A stretch of 64,000 nucleotides of DNA, taken from Streptantibioticus ferralitis. Lineage in GTDB: Bacteria; Actinomycetota; Actinomycetes; Streptomycetales; Streptomycetaceae. The position numbers were made by a program, and so were the translations under genes. Location: contig NZ_JARHTQ010000026.1 of assembly GCF_029223525.1 (NCBI RefSeq), positions 1-64,000 on the forward strand, in the 5' to 3' direction. Under the pieces are notes generated by a model, which saw nothing but the letters and a program-made list of their open reading frames with translations, ran no database searches and was not told where the DNA came from. This document shows positions 8,846 through 17,468 of the stretch, piece by piece; position 1 is the first letter of the stretch, and each line of letters starts with the position of its first letter.

Positions 8846-8874
8846 GCAACGAGCGCCGCGCCAGCCGGGTTACG
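8846..8874 (-). promoter_or_regulatory. Putative sigma-BldN promoter for rsbN
   Basis: Reading the minus strand, CGTAAC (8869-8874) and CGTTGC (8846-8851) are separated by 17 bases. The published sigma-BldN consensus, as I recall it, is CGTAAC then about 16-17 bases then CGTTGA, so only the last base differs. It lies about 130 bases upstream of the rsbN start, inside the bldN-rsbN gap. This fits the known BldN-dependent transcription of rsbN. Confidence 0.65.
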
Positions 8875-8922
8875 CGGCGCGGTCCGAGCGCCCGGGGCGA
8901 TGCCGCTCCCGGGGAATCGCGG

Positions 8923-9762
8923 TCATCGTGCGTCGTCCGGCAGCAGCCGGGCGAGCGTCCGTACCGCGCGGTACTGCAGGGTTTTGATCGCGCCTTCGTT
9001 CTTGCCCATGATGCGGGCGGTCTCGGCGACCGAAAGGCCCTGCAGGAAGCGGAGCGTCACGCACTCCTGCTGCTGCGGGTTGAGCTTGCGCACCGCCTGC
9101 AGCAGGGCCTCGTTGGAGAGCGATTCGAGGACGGAGTCCTCGGGGCTGCGCTCCACCTCGTTGGCGTCCAGCATCTCGCCGGTGGTCACTTCCAGTCGGA
9201 AACGGCTCGACTTGAAGTGGTCGGCGACCAGATTGCGTGCGATGGTGACCAGCCAGGCGCCGAAGTCGCGGCCCTGCCAGGTGAAGGTGCCGATCCGGCG
9301 CAGCGCCCGCAGAAAGGTCTCGCTGGTGAGGTCCTCGGCGGTGGCCTTACCGCCGACCCGGTAGTAGATGTACCGGTAGACGGTGTCCGAGTAGTGGTCG
9401 TACAGCCGCCCGAAGGCCTCGGTCTCACCGGCCTGGGCCCGCTCCACCAGCTCCATCATGCGCAGGCTGTCGCTGTCGGCCGGGGGGCGCCGGGACGACG
9501 TGCCGGTGCCCGCGGTGCGGGTGCCGCTGCGCTGGGCGGGGTTGCCGGTGTGGCGGGGGGTCCGTCTGCCGGCCAACGGGCTGCCCGTGCCGGAGGCTAC
9601 GGGGGTTCCGCCGACCGCCGTGGCGTAGACGGGTGTGTGCGTGGGTACGGGGACGGCGTACGCGGGGACGGCGTACGCGGGGAGGACCAGGCGCAGGCGG
9701 TGGGCCACCTGTGCGCGCAGCGCGGCCAGGCCTGAGGCGTCAACCCCGACGAGTGGGTACAC
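8923..9762 (-). CDS. bldN: ECF sigma factor BldN
   Basis: A 279-residue extracytoplasmic-function sigma factor. An Ala/Pro-rich N-terminal extension (residues 1 to about 95, starting MYPLVGVDASGLAALRAQV) matches the pro-sequence that is cleaved to activate S. coelicolor BldN. Region 2 follows (AFGRLYDHYSDTVYRYIYYR, then ATAEDLTSETFLRALRRI), and region 4 carries GLSVAETARIMGKNEGAIKT for -35 recognition. BldN drives bldM and the chaplin/rodlin genes needed for aerial growth. The GTG at 9762 gives the characteristic N-terminus and has GGGAG nearby. It is adjacent to its anti-sigma factor gene rsbN. The pro-region makes the assignment strong. Confidence 0.95.
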   Translation of the reverse strand: MYPLVGVDASGLAALRAQVAHRLRLVLPAYAVPAYAVPVPTHTPVYATAVGGTPVASGTGSPLAGRRTPRHTGNPAQRSGTRTAGTGTSSRRPPADSDSLRMMELVERAQAGETEAFGRLYDHYSDTVYRYIYYRVGGKATAEDLTSETFLRALRRIGTFTWQGRDFGAWLVTIARNLVADHFKSSRFRLEVTTGEMLDANEVERSPEDSVLESLSNEALLQAVRKLNPQQQECVTLRFLQGLSVAETARIMGKNEGAIKTLQYRAVRTLARLLPDDAR

Positions 9763-9920
9763 GGGACTCCCAGAGGCAGAACTTCCATCACGTGCAGTAC
9801 GGGACCGTTCACCCGTCGTAGGGACGCGTGGGTACCGGTGTGCGTCTGAGGAGAATAACGCTTCGTGCAGACGACGCTACACCGAGTTGCTGAATTCGTC
9901 GGTTCCGCCCACTCTGTAAC

Positions 9921-9941
9921 TAATTGACGATCGATCAATTA
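9921..9941. promoter_or_regulatory. AT-rich palindrome upstream of bldN
   Basis: TAATTGA and TCAATTA flank a 7-base centre (CGATCGA), about 160 bases before the bldN start and within an unusually AT-rich patch (about 9890-9970). It looks like a regulator site in the bldN control region. Nearby TTACAGAGTG (minus strand) partly resembles half of a BldD box, but the match is incomplete. No assignment to a named regulator is made. Confidence 0.45.
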
Positions 9942-10016
9942 TTGAATCTGGTATGGAAGTTGACCGATTTCTTTCGTCGTTTGCCCGGTTGGAGGGCGTG
10001 TTGTGGCGCGGAGTCA

Positions 10017-10055
10017 GTTGTGCGACTGGGTTGTGCGACTGGGTTGTGCGACTGG
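10017..10055 (+). repeat. Three exact tandem copies of a 13-bp unit
   Basis: GTTGTGCGACTGG is repeated three times without spacers at 10017-10029, 10030-10042 and 10043-10055, in the 410-bp non-coding gap between bldN and the HAD-IB gene. The copies are identical, suggesting recent slippage or an iterated binding site. Confidence 0.85.
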
Positions 10056-10127
10056 GGGGAGCCGGAAGGGGGTAGGAAGGGGGGAATGCCTACCCGTAGT
10101 TGGTTTACGGCCGCTGCTGACACAGAA

Positions 10128-10153
10128 GGCGACGGTCCGTGACGACCGTCGCC
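10128..10153 (-). terminator. Terminator-like hairpin after the HAD-IB gene
   Basis: A perfect 10-bp stem (GGCGACGGTC with GACCGTCGCC) and 6-base loop lie 20 bases past the stop of the minus-strand HAD-IB gene, followed on that strand by TTCTG. Confidence 0.65.
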
Positions 10154-10172
10154 GGGAAACCGGGTACGGAGT

Positions 10173-11114
10173 TCAGCGACGGCGGCGGTGCAGGGCCACC
10201 GCGGCCGCCGCGCCGCCCGCCACCGCGCCGATGCCGGCCGCCGCGGGCAGCCCGATCCTGGCCGCCTTGCGGCCGGTGCGGTAGTCGCGCAGTCGCCACT
10301 CGTGCTTGCGGGCGTGCTTGCGCAGCGCGCTGTCCGGGTTGATCGCGTACGGGTGGCCGACCAGCGACAGCATCGGGATGTCGTTGGACGAGTCGCTGTA
10401 CGCGGCGCAGCGCTGGAGGTCCAGGCCGCGCGCGGTGGCCAGTGCCTTGACGGCCTCGGCCTTCGCCGGGCCGTGCAGGGGTTCGCCGACCAGGCGGCCG
10501 GTGTAGACGCCGTTCACCGACTCGGCGACCGTGCCCAGGGCGCCGGTCAGTCCGAGCCTGCGGGCGATGATCGTGGCCGTCTCGACCGGCGCGGCGGTCA
10601 CCAGCCAGACACGCTGGCCCGCGTCGAGGTGGGCCTGCGCCAGGGCGCGGGTGCCCGGCCAGATCTTCCCGGCCATGTACTCGTCGTAGATCTCCTCGCC
10701 GATGGCCATGAGTTCTTCGACACGATGGCCCTTGACGATGGACAGCGCGCTGTTGCGCGCGTCCTCCATGTGCGCGGGGTCCTCGGATCCGGCCATCCGG
10801 AACCAGGTCTGCTGCCAGGCGAACCGCAGCAGATCGCGCTTGTGGAAGAACTTGCGCTTGTACAGGCCGCGGCCGAAGTGGAACAGCGCCGCGCCCTGCA
10901 TCACCGTGTTGTCGAGATCGAAGAAGGCCGCGGCCTTCGGGTCACCCACGACCGGGAAGGCGGCTTCCAGCTCGGCCTGTTGTTCCGTCGGTGGCAGTGT
11001 TCCGTCCTTCTCGGGGGCCGCGAGCGCGGCCTCGGCGGCGGCCTCGCCCGCCAGTACGCTGCGCGGGGTCGCCGAACGCCTACGCGATGGGAGCCATCCA
11101 AGCAGTGCCGCCAT
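10173..11114 (-). CDS. HAD-IB family phosphatase (SerB-like)
   Basis: A 313-residue haloacid dehalogenase-superfamily phosphatase of subclass IB. Motif I is [20 protein letters not shown], motif [12 protein letters not shown], and motif [16 protein letters not shown], where the two Asp residues bind Mg2+. A hydrophobic helix (about residues 288-308) just before the Arg-rich C-terminus suggests membrane attachment. The ATG at 11114 gives [14 protein letters not shown], the usual streptomycete start; the frame stays open far upstream but through non-coding sequence. It belongs to the conserved block next to bldN. The substrate is unknown, possibly a lysophospholipid or phosphoserine-like compound. 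Confidence 0.85.
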   Translation of the reverse strand: MAALLGWLPSRRRSATPRSVLAGEAAAEAALAAPEKDGTLPPTEQQAELEAAFPVVGDPKAAAFFDLDNTVMQGAALFHFGRGLYKRKFFHKRDLLRFAWQQTWFRMAGSEDPAHMEDARNSALSIVKGHRVEELMAIGEEIYDEYMAGKIWPGTRALAQAHLDAGQRVWLVTAAPVETATIIARRLGLTGALGTVAESVNGVYTGRLVGEPLHGPAKAEAVKALATARGLDLQRCAAYSDSSNDIPMLSLVGHPYAINPDSALRKHARKHEWRLRDYRTGRKAARIGLPAAAGIGAVAGGAAAAVALHRRRR

Positions 11115-11214
11115 ACGGCGAGCATAGCCACTGTGTTCGGAGTGAACTGGACCGGCCGGGTCCGGTCTTATGAACTCTTCGAGTCCGGCGCGTAACGGGG
11201 GCACAATGTCATGA

Positions 11215-11496
11215 ATGAGCCCGCTTATCGGCCGTAGTGCCAGCAAGAAGCCACCGCATGAGCGCACCGTCACGCTGATCGGCAAGCCCGGCTGCCATCT
11301 GTGCGACGAGGCGCGTGCCGTGATCGAGAAGGTCGCCTCGGAGCTGGGTACCGCGGTGGAGGAACGTGACATCACCCAGGACGAGGAGCTGTACCGCAAG
11401 TACTGGGAGCAGATTCCTGTCGTCCTTGTCGACGGGGCGCAGCACGATTTCTGGCGGGTGGACGAGCAGCGGTTGCGCAAGGCCCTCGGCGCGTAG
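11215..11496 (+). CDS. Glutaredoxin-family protein
   Basis: A 93-residue thioredoxin-fold protein with the redox motif CHLC in [21 protein letters not shown], followed by a cis-Pro in [10 protein letters not shown]. Proteins of this small DUF836-like glutaredoxin group reduce disulfides or mixed disulfides, but their electron donor in actinobacteria (mycothiol or thioredoxin) is not visible from sequence. The ATG at 11215 starts this frame; another ATG at 11211 is out of frame. It sits upstream of rex in streptomycetes, which fits a redox-related neighbourhood. It is divergent from the HAD-IB gene, with about 100 bases for both promoters. Confidence 0.85.
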   Translation: MSPLIGRSASKKPPHERTVTLIGKPGCHLCDEARAVIEKVASELGTAVEERDITQDEELYRKYWEQIPVVLVDGAQHDFWRVDEQRLRKALGA

Positions 11497-11540
11497 TGCC
11501 CTCCCGGCGGGTTCGGGGATCTTCGCGGTGCGGCCGGTTC

Positions 11541-11600
11541 GGCTGCGCCGGGCTGCGCGGGGCTGCGTCGGGCTCCGCCGGGCTGCGCGGGGCTCCGCCG
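11541..11600 (+). repeat. Six tandem copies of a 10-bp GC-rich unit
   Basis: Six units of the form GGCTGCGCCG (variants GGCTGCGCGG, GGCTGCGTCG and GGCTCCGCCG) lie end to end. They are in the 459-bp non-coding stretch between the glutaredoxin and exonuclease genes, which otherwise holds only the hairpin repeat at 11618-11690. Confidence 0.8.
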
Positions 11601-11617
11601 GGGTGGCTTGTGGATGC

Positions 11618-11690
11618 TTCGGACCGCCGGTCTACGCCGTTGTGGTTGCTCGCCGTCGCGGCGGGATTCTGTTGCCGCCGCAGCGGCGGG
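11618..11690 (+). repeat. Dispersed hairpin repeat, copy A
   Basis: This contains TTCGGACCGCCGG, then GTGGTTGCTCGCCGTCGCGG, followed by an imperfect inverted copy (11651-11664 with 11675-11688). Related sequences occur at about 23515-23600 and 32839-33070, always between genes. It resembles a REP-type palindromic repeat family. Confidence 0.65.
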
Positions 11691-11955
11691 GAGCTCTGCG
11701 GCGCGGCCGGTTCGGCCGCGCCGGGTTGCGCCGGTCCGTCCGGTGACGGTGGCACCCCACTTCTTCCTTCGCGACGGTGAGTGACCGCGACGATGCGGAC
11801 CGGCGGTGGCGGATCCGCCGCACTCCGCCCGGGCCGCAAACGCCCCCGGGCGGGCGTGGTCGTCTGCCCGGTCCGTCTGGTTCCGTCGTGGTCGCGTATT
11901 CGATTACCATCTAGTGGTTTTTGGCCGTCGGGGGCATACGTAGGAAGGTGGGCGC

Positions 11956-12660
11956 GTGCTCCCGAGGGTTCAGGGGGCGACGGTTACCCCTGGCTCTGGA
12001 CTCGGGGGGTACGCCGTGGTCGACATCGAGGCGACCGGGTCCAGTTCACGCCGCCACCGGATCGTCGAGCTCGCCGTGGTGCAGCTGGATCGCGGGCTGC
12101 GGGTGCAGGGCGAGTTCAGCACCCTTGTGGATCCCGAGGGGCCGGTGGGCCCCACCCACATCCACGGCATCGAGCCGGGTGATCTGACGAGCGCGCCGCG
12201 CTTCGCCGACATCGCGGCGCGGCTGCTGGGACTGCTGCGCGGCCGGGTGCTGGTGGGGCACAACGTCGGCTGCGACCGGGCGTTCCTGGTGGCGGAGTAC
12301 GCGCGGCTGGGCGTCGAACTGCCGTCGGTGCCCGAGGCGTGCACGATGCGTCTGGCGGAGCGGTACTTTCGGTCACCGCGCGGCCTGTCGTTGCGGGCCT
12401 GCGCCGAGGCCGCCGGGCTGCCCGGCTGGTCCGAGCACACGGCGCTGGGTGATGCCCGCACCTGTGGGCGGCTGTTCGCGCGGTACGCCGCCGAGGACGA
12501 GGCGGAACTGGCGGAGGCGGCGGCGGTGGAGTGGCCACGGCTGTCGCATATGACAGAGGCGCAGGCCCCGTGGATCGGGCGCCAGGGCCGCTCCAGGGCC
12601 TTGGAAGAGAACGTTCCAGGCCGTCGAATGGTTTCGTTTGCCGGGAACGGGGGCGCGTGA
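11956..12660 (+). CDS. DnaQ-like 3'-5' exonuclease
   Basis: A 234-residue DEDDh-family exonuclease. Exo I is seen in YAVVDIEATG, Exo II in VLVGHNVGCDRAFL and Exo III in HTALGDARTCGRLF, giving the four acidic residues plus the catalytic His. The fold matches the proofreading epsilon subunit, but the protein is free-standing, so a repair or RNA-processing role is also possible. The GTG at 11956 is preceded by AGGAAGG. It ends 37 bases before the Rex operator. The substrate, DNA or RNA, is not determined by the sequence. Confidence 0.86.
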   Translation: MLPRVQGATVTPGSGLGGYAVVDIEATGSSSRRHRIVELAVVQLDRGLRVQGEFSTLVDPEGPVGPTHIHGIEPGDLTSAPRFADIAARLLGLLRGRVLVGHNVGCDRAFLVAEYARLGVELPSVPEACTMRLAERYFRSPRGLSLRACAEAAGLPGWSEHTALGDARTCGRLFARYAAEDEAELAEAAAVEWPRLSHMTEAQAPWIGRQGRSRALEENVPGRRMVSFAGNGGA

Positions 12661-12697
12661 TGCCCGTCACTTCCCGCGGACAAAGCGGACACCATCT

Positions 12698-12736
12698 TTG
12701 TGCACGCGTTCACAAAGACATAGCCTGGCGTATACG
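12698..12736 (+). promoter_or_regulatory. Rex operator and promoter of the rex-hem operon
   Basis: TTGTGCACGCGTTCACAA (12698-12715) matches the Rex operator consensus, an inverted TTGTG(AA)...TTCACAA. Its right half supplies a candidate -35 (TTCACA, 12709-12714), spaced 16 bases from a candidate -10 (TATACG, 12731-12736). Rex binds such sites when NADH is low, so the operon should be derepressed when respiration is limited. The arrangement implies autoregulation of rex and control of heme synthesis. Confidence 0.88.
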
Positions 12737-12791
12737 GGGCGGCCCCACGGACGGCGGTCGTCCGCAGCCCAGCTCTACCCGCAGGAGCATC

Positions 12792-13577
12792 GTGGCAACT
12801 GGCCGAACTCACCGACCGGCGACCCGGAGCCGAGGGATTCCCGAGGCCACCGTCGCCAGGCTTCCGCTGTACCTGCGGGCGCTCACCGCTCTGTCCGAGC
12901 GGTCCGTCCCCACGGTGTCCTCGGAGGAACTCGCCACCGCGGCGGGTGTGAACTCCGCGAAGCTGCGCAAGGACTTCAGCTACCTCGGCTCGTACGGCAC
13001 CCGCGGTGTCGGCTACGACGTCGAGTACCTCGTCTACCAGATCTCCCGCGAACTGGGCCTGACCCAGGACTGGCCGGTCGTCATCGTCGGTATCGGTAAC
13101 CTCGGCGCCGCGCTCGCCAACTACGGCGGCTTCGCCTCCCGGGGCTTCCGGGTGGCCGCGTTGATAGACGCCGATCCCGCGCAGACCGGGAAGATGGTCG
13201 CCGGGCTGCCGGTGCGGCACACCGACGAGCTGGAAGACATCGTCGAGCACAACCAGGTGTCGATCGGTGTGATCGCCACCCCCGCCGGGGCCGCCCAGGA
13301 AGTCTGCGACCGGCTGGTCGCCGCGGGCGTCACCTCGATCCTCAACTTCGCGCCCACCGTGCTGTCGGTGCCGGACGGAGTCGACGTGCGCAAGGTCGAC
13401 CTGTCCATAGAACTGCAGATCCTCGCCTTCCACGAGCAGCGCAAGGCCGGTGAGGACCTGGGCGAGGCAGTGGCCGCGGCGCGCGACACCCTGCCGAAGG
13501 CGGTGGCCGAGCCCGTCACCGAGCCGGCCAGACGACCAGGACCCGACGGGGACGTACCCGCCGTGATGCCGGCATGA
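12792..13577 (+). CDS. rex: Redox-sensing transcriptional repressor Rex
   Basis: A 261-residue repressor. The N-terminal winged helix is seen in VARLPLYLRALTALSERSV followed by the TVSSEELATAAGVNSAKLRK recognition region. The Rossmann domain starts at VVIVGIGNLGAALANYGGF, the NAD(H)-binding glycine motif. Rex senses the NADH/NAD+ ratio and represses respiratory genes. The GTG at 12792 is preceded by GCAGGAG and a Rex operator lies about 80 bases upstream. The stop overlaps the hemA ATG (ATGA), so rex heads the heme operon, as in S. coelicolor. The C-terminus carries a short Pro/Ala tail common in streptomycetes. Confidence 0.97.
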   Translation: MATGRTHRPATRSRGIPEATVARLPLYLRALTALSERSVPTVSSEELATAAGVNSAKLRKDFSYLGSYGTRGVGYDVEYLVYQISRELGLTQDWPVVIVGIGNLGAALANYGGFASRGFRVAALIDADPAQTGKMVAGLPVRHTDELEDIVEHNQVSIGVIATPAGAAQEVCDRLVAAGVTSILNFAPTVLSVPDGVDVRKVDLSIELQILAFHEQRKAGEDLGEAVAAARDTLPKAVAEPVTEPARRPGPDGDVPAVMPA

Positions 13578-14893
13578 GCCTTCTTGTCGTGGGCCTGAGT
13601 CACCGCAGCGCACCGGTCAGCGTGCTGGAGCGGGCGGCGCTGAGCGCGGACGCCAAGGCCAAGCTGCTGCAGGACACGCTCGCCGCGGAACCGGCCGCCG
13701 AGGCCGCGGTGCTGGGCACCTGCAACCGCATCGAGCTGTACGCGGACGTGGACAAGTTCCACGCGGGCGTCGCCGAACTGTCCACGCTGCTCGCGCTGCA
13801 CAGCGGGCTCGGGCTGGACGAACTCACCCCGCACCTGTACGTGCACTACGAGGACCGGGCGGTCCACCACCTGTTCTCGGTCGCCTGCGGCCTGGACTCG
13901 ATGGTCGTCGGCGAGGGCCAGATCCTCGGCCAGATCAAGGACGCGCTCGGCATCGGGCAGCAACTGCACACCGCGGGCCGCACCCTGAACGACCTGTTCC
14001 AGCAGGCGCTGCGGGTCGGCAAGCGGGCGCACAGCGAGACCGGCATCGACAAGGCGGGCCAGTCCCTGGTCACCTTCGGCCTCGGTCAGCTGACGCGTGA
14101 CATCGGTGAACTGTCGGCGAAGCGGGCGCTGGTGGTCGGCGCCGGTTCGATGTCCTCGCTGGCCGCCGCCACGCTGGCGCGCGAGGGCGTGGCGGAACTG
14201 GTCATCGCCAACCGCACGGTGGACCGCGCCGAGCGGCTGGCCGCCTCGCTCGGCGGGCGCGCCGTACCGTTCGCCGATGTCTTCCGTGAGCTGGCCGCCG
14301 CCGACGTGGTCGTCTCGTGTACCGGGTCGACCGGTCTGGTACTGGACCGGGACGCGGTCAGTGCGGCGCTGCGGGCGCGCACCGCGAGCGGCCCCCTGGG
14401 GCTGCTCGACCTGGCCATGCCGCGCGACATCGACGGCGCGGTGCACGACCTCGACGGTGTCCACCTGGTCGACATCGAGGACCTCGCGGCGGCCGCCGCC
14501 GATGCCCCGATGGCCGCCGACGTGGACGCGGTGCGGCGGATCGTCTCCGCTGAGGTGGCCGCGTTCGGCGCGGCGCAGCGTGCCGAGCGGATCACGCCGA
14601 CCGTGGTGGCGCTGCGCACCATGGCCGCCGACGTGGTCAGTTCCGAACTCGCCCGGCTGGACGGGCGACTCCCAGACCTGGACGACAAGCAGCGCGCGGA
14701 GATCACCCAGACCGTGCGCCGGGTCGTCGACAAGCTCCTGCACGCGCCGACCGTGCGGGTCAAGCAGCTCGCGGGCGAACCCGGCGGCGCCGGGTACGCG
14801 GACGCGCTGCGGGAACTGTTCGACCTCGACCCGCAGGCGGTCGCCGCCGTCAGCCGGGCCGACTCTGGCGACCCGAATCGAGACCGGGCATGA
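13574..14893 (+). CDS. hemA: Glutamyl-tRNA reductase
   Basis: A 439-residue enzyme that reduces glutamyl-tRNA(Glu) to glutamate-1-semialdehyde with NADPH, the first committed step of C5-route tetrapyrrole synthesis. Diagnostic parts are the start VVGLSHRSAPVSVLERAALS, the catalytic Cys in VLGTCNRIELYADV, the GLDSMVVGEGQILGQIKDA motif and the NADPH-binding LVVGAGSMSSLAAATL. The start codon overlaps the rex stop, so the two are translationally coupled. It also overlaps hemC downstream by 4 bases. Its product is used by HemL, encoded about 31 kb away in this window. Confidence 0.97.
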   Translation: MSLLVVGLSHRSAPVSVLERAALSADAKAKLLQDTLAAEPAAEAAVLGTCNRIELYADVDKFHAGVAELSTLLALHSGLGLDELTPHLYVHYEDRAVHHLFSVACGLDSMVVGEGQILGQIKDALGIGQQLHTAGRTLNDLFQQALRVGKRAHSETGIDKAGQSLVTFGLGQLTRDIGELSAKRALVVGAGSMSSLAAATLAREGVAELVIANRTVDRAERLAASLGGRAVPFADVFRELAAADVVVSCTGSTGLVLDRDAVSAALRARTASGPLGLLDLAMPRDIDGAVHDLDGVHLVDIEDLAAAAADAPMAADVDAVRRIVSAEVAAFGAAQRAERITPTVVALRTMAADVVSSELARLDGRLPDLDDKQRAEITQTVRRVVDKLLHAPTVRVKQLAGEPGGAGYADALRELFDLDPQAVAAVSRADSGDPNRDRA

Positions 14894-15852
14894 ACGACAA
14901 GCACGTACCCCTGAGGCTGGGCACGCGACGCAGCAAGCTCGCGATGGCCCAGTCCGGCCAGGTCGCCGACCGGGTCAGGCAGTTGACCGGCCGCCCCGTC
15001 GAGCTGGTCGAGATCACCACCTACGGCGACACCTCGCGAGAGGCGCTGGCGCAGATCGGCGGCACCGGCGTGTTCGTCTCCGCGCTGCGGGACGCACTGC
15101 TGGCGGGCGAGGTGGACTTCGCCGTGCACTCGCTGAAGGACCTGCCCACCGCCGACCCCGAGGGCCTGGTGCTCGCCGCGGTCCCGGTCCGCGAGGACCC
15201 GCGCGATGTGCTGGTGGCCCGTGACGGGCGCACCTTCGAGCAGCTGCCCGACGGCGCCCGGGTGGGCACCGGCTCGCCGCGCCGGATGTGCCAACTGAAC
15301 GCCTGGGCACGGGAGTCGGGCCGCCGTATCGAGACCGTAGCGATCCGCGGGAACATCGACACCCGGGTCGGGTACGTCACCTCCGGTGAGCTCGACGCCG
15401 TCGTGCTCGCCGCGGCCGGGCTGAACCGTATCGGCCGAATCGACGTCGTCACCCAGTTCCTGGACACCGACGTGGTACTTCCCGCTCCCGGACAGGGAGC
15501 GTTGGCCATCGAGTGTTCCGCCGTGAACACCGCGCTGGCCGAGGCGCTCGCCGAGCTCGACGACCCGGTCACCCGGGCCGCCGTGACGGCCGAGCGATCC
15601 CTGCTCGCCGCCCTTGAGGCCGGCTGTTCCGCCCCGGTGGGCGCGCTGGCCGATCCGGGCGAGCATGAGCATGTAACCGAGCTGCGCCTGCGCGGTGTCG
15701 TCGGCACGACCGACGGCGCCGAGTTGGTGCAGATGTCCGCCACCGGCACCCTGCCCGCATCCCGCGAGGAGGCCATGGCCCTCGGCCGCGGTCTCGCCGC
15801 CGAGATGCTGGCCAAGGGCGCGGCCGGTCTGATGGGGGAGCGAGCACTTTGA
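14890..15852 (+). CDS. hemC: Porphobilinogen deaminase (hydroxymethylbilane synthase)
   Basis: A 320-residue enzyme that joins four porphobilinogens into hydroxymethylbilane. It shows the start RLGTRRSKLAMAQSGQVAD, the DFAVHSLKDLPT substrate-binding motif (catalytic Asp) and the dipyrromethane cofactor Cys in ALEAGCSAPVGALA. The ATG overlaps the hemA stop, and the end overlaps the hemD start by 4 bases. The length matches the family. It is part of the Rex-controlled operon. Confidence 0.97.
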   Translation: MNDKHVPLRLGTRRSKLAMAQSGQVADRVRQLTGRPVELVEITTYGDTSREALAQIGGTGVFVSALRDALLAGEVDFAVHSLKDLPTADPEGLVLAAVPVREDPRDVLVARDGRTFEQLPDGARVGTGSPRRMCQLNAWARESGRRIETVAIRGNIDTRVGYVTSGELDAVVLAAAGLNRIGRIDVVTQFLDTDVVLPAPGQGALAIECSAVNTALAEALAELDDPVTRAAVTAERSLLAALEAGCSAPVGALADPGEHEHVTELRLRGVVGTTDGAELVQMSATGTLPASREEAMALGRGLAAEMLAKGAAGLMGERAL

Positions 15853-17468
15853 GCCCCACCGCCACGCACAAGCCTGCCGCAGGGCACGTCACCTTCCTCG
15901 GTGCCGGGCCCGGAGACCCCGGGCTGCTGACACTGCGCGCCGTAGAGGCGCTGTCCGAAGCGGATGTCCTTGTCGCAGACCCGCAGGTGCTCGACGTGGT
16001 GCGCCAGCACGCGCGGGCCGCTACGGAGGCACCCGAAATCACGGCGATCGACGGCGCGTTGGGCGCCGCCTCGCACGCGTCCAAGCTTGTCATGGCGTCC
16101 GCGAGCAACGGCAAGCGGGTGGTACGAGCCGTCGCGGGCGACCCCGGACTCGACGGCGAGGCGGCCGAGGAGATGCTCGCCTGCGCCCAGGCGGGCATCC
16201 CGTTCGAGGTGGTGCCCGGTGTCGCCACGGCGGTCGGCGTGCCCGCCTACGCCGGTGTGCCCATCGGCCATGACGTGCGGTTCATCGACGCGGTCACCGC
16301 GGACCAGCGGTGCTGGACCGAGGCCGGGGCGAGCGACTCCACGCTGGTGGTCAGCACCACGCTGGAGACCGTCGCGGGCAATGCCGCCGAGCTGATCGCG
16401 AGCGGCCGCAAGCCGGACACCACGCTCACCGTGACCGTCGCCGGAACCACCACCCGGCAGCGCACCTGGACCGCCACGCTCGGCACCATCGCCGCCGAGC
16501 TGAAGGCCAGCAAGGCGCTGCCGTCGCCGGAGCCGGGCCAGTCGGCGATAGCCGTGGTGGGCGAGCGCACGGCGGGCGAACGCGGCCAGCTGTCGTGGTT
16601 CGAGACCAAGCCGCTGTTCGGCTGGCGGGTCCTGGTGCCGCGCACCAAGGAGCAGGCCGCTTCGCTCTCGGAGCAACTGCGTTCCTACGGCGCCGTGCCG
16701 CACGAGGTGCCGACGATCGCCGTCGAACCGCCGCGTACCCCGCAGCAGATGGAACGTGCCGTCAAGGGCCTGGTCACCGGACGCTACGAGTGGATCGCCT
16801 TCACCTCGGTGAACGCGGTCAAGGCGGTACGGGAGAAGTTCGAGGAGTACGGGCTCGACGCGCGGGCCTTCGCCGGGATCAAGGTGGCCGCGGTCGGCGA
16901 GCAGACCGCCAGGTCGCTGATCGAGTTCGGCGTCAAGCCGGACCTCGTGCCGTCGGGCGAGCAGTCGGCCGCCGGACTGCTGGAGGACTGGCCGCCGTAC
17001 GACCCGGTCTTCGACCCGATCGACCGGGTGTTCCTGCCGCGCGCCGACATCGCCACCGAGACCCTCGTCGCCGGGCTGATCGAGCTGGGCTGGGAGGTCG
17101 ACGACGTGACCGCGTACCGCACGGTCCGCGCTTCGCCGCCGCCCGCCGAGACCCGTGAGGCCATCAAGGGCGGTGGATTCGACGCGGTGCTGTTCACCTC
17201 TTCGAGTACGGTCCGCAACCTCGTCGGCATCGCGGGCAAGCCGCACAACGTCACCGTGATCGCGTGCATCGGCCCGGCCACCGCCAAGACGGCCGAGGAG
17301 CACGGGCTGCGGGTTGACGTGATGGCACCGGAGCCCTCGGTGCACGCGCTCGCCGAGGCGCTGGCAGACTTCGGCCGGGCGCGCCGGGCGGCGGCCGTCG
17401 AGGCCGGGGACCCGGTCACCCGCCCGAGTGAGCGGCGCCCTGGATCGCGCAGGAGGGCTCGAGGATGA
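15849..17468 (+). CDS. hemD: Fused uroporphyrinogen-III methyltransferase-like / uroporphyrinogen-III synthase
   Basis: A 539-residue two-domain protein. Residues about 10-250 resemble uroporphyrinogen-III C-methyltransferase ([40 protein letters not shown]). Residues about 260-520 form uroporphyrinogen-III synthase, which closes hydroxymethylbilane to uroporphyrinogen III ([20 protein letters not shown], ending before an Arg-rich tail). The methyltransferase part lacks the usual KGGDP and FGR residues (it reads [12 protein letters not shown]) and the THR motif, so it may be inactive. Start is TTG 15849, coupled to the hemC stop. The synthase function is well supported by operon position. Confidence 0.93.
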   Translation: MSPTATHKPAAGHVTFLGAGPGDPGLLTLRAVEALSEADVLVADPQVLDVVRQHARAATEAPEITAIDGALGAASHASKLVMASASNGKRVVRAVAGDPGLDGEAAEEMLACAQAGIPFEVVPGVATAVGVPAYAGVPIGHDVRFIDAVTADQRCWTEAGASDSTLVVSTTLETVAGNAAELIASGRKPDTTLTVTVAGTTTRQRTWTATLGTIAAELKASKALPSPEPGQSAIAVVGERTAGERGQLSWFETKPLFGWRVLVPRTKEQAASLSEQLRSYGAVPHEVPTIAVEPPRTPQQMERAVKGLVTGRYEWIAFTSVNAVKAVREKFEEYGLDARAFAGIKVAAVGEQTARSLIEFGVKPDLVPSGEQSAAGLLEDWPPYDPVFDPIDRVFLPRADIATETLVAGLIELGWEVDDVTAYRTVRASPPPAETREAIKGGGFDAVLFTSSSTVRNLVGIAGKPHNVTVIACIGPATAKTAEEHGLRVDVMAPEPSVHALAEALADFGRARRAAAVEAGDPVTRPSERRPGSRRRARG

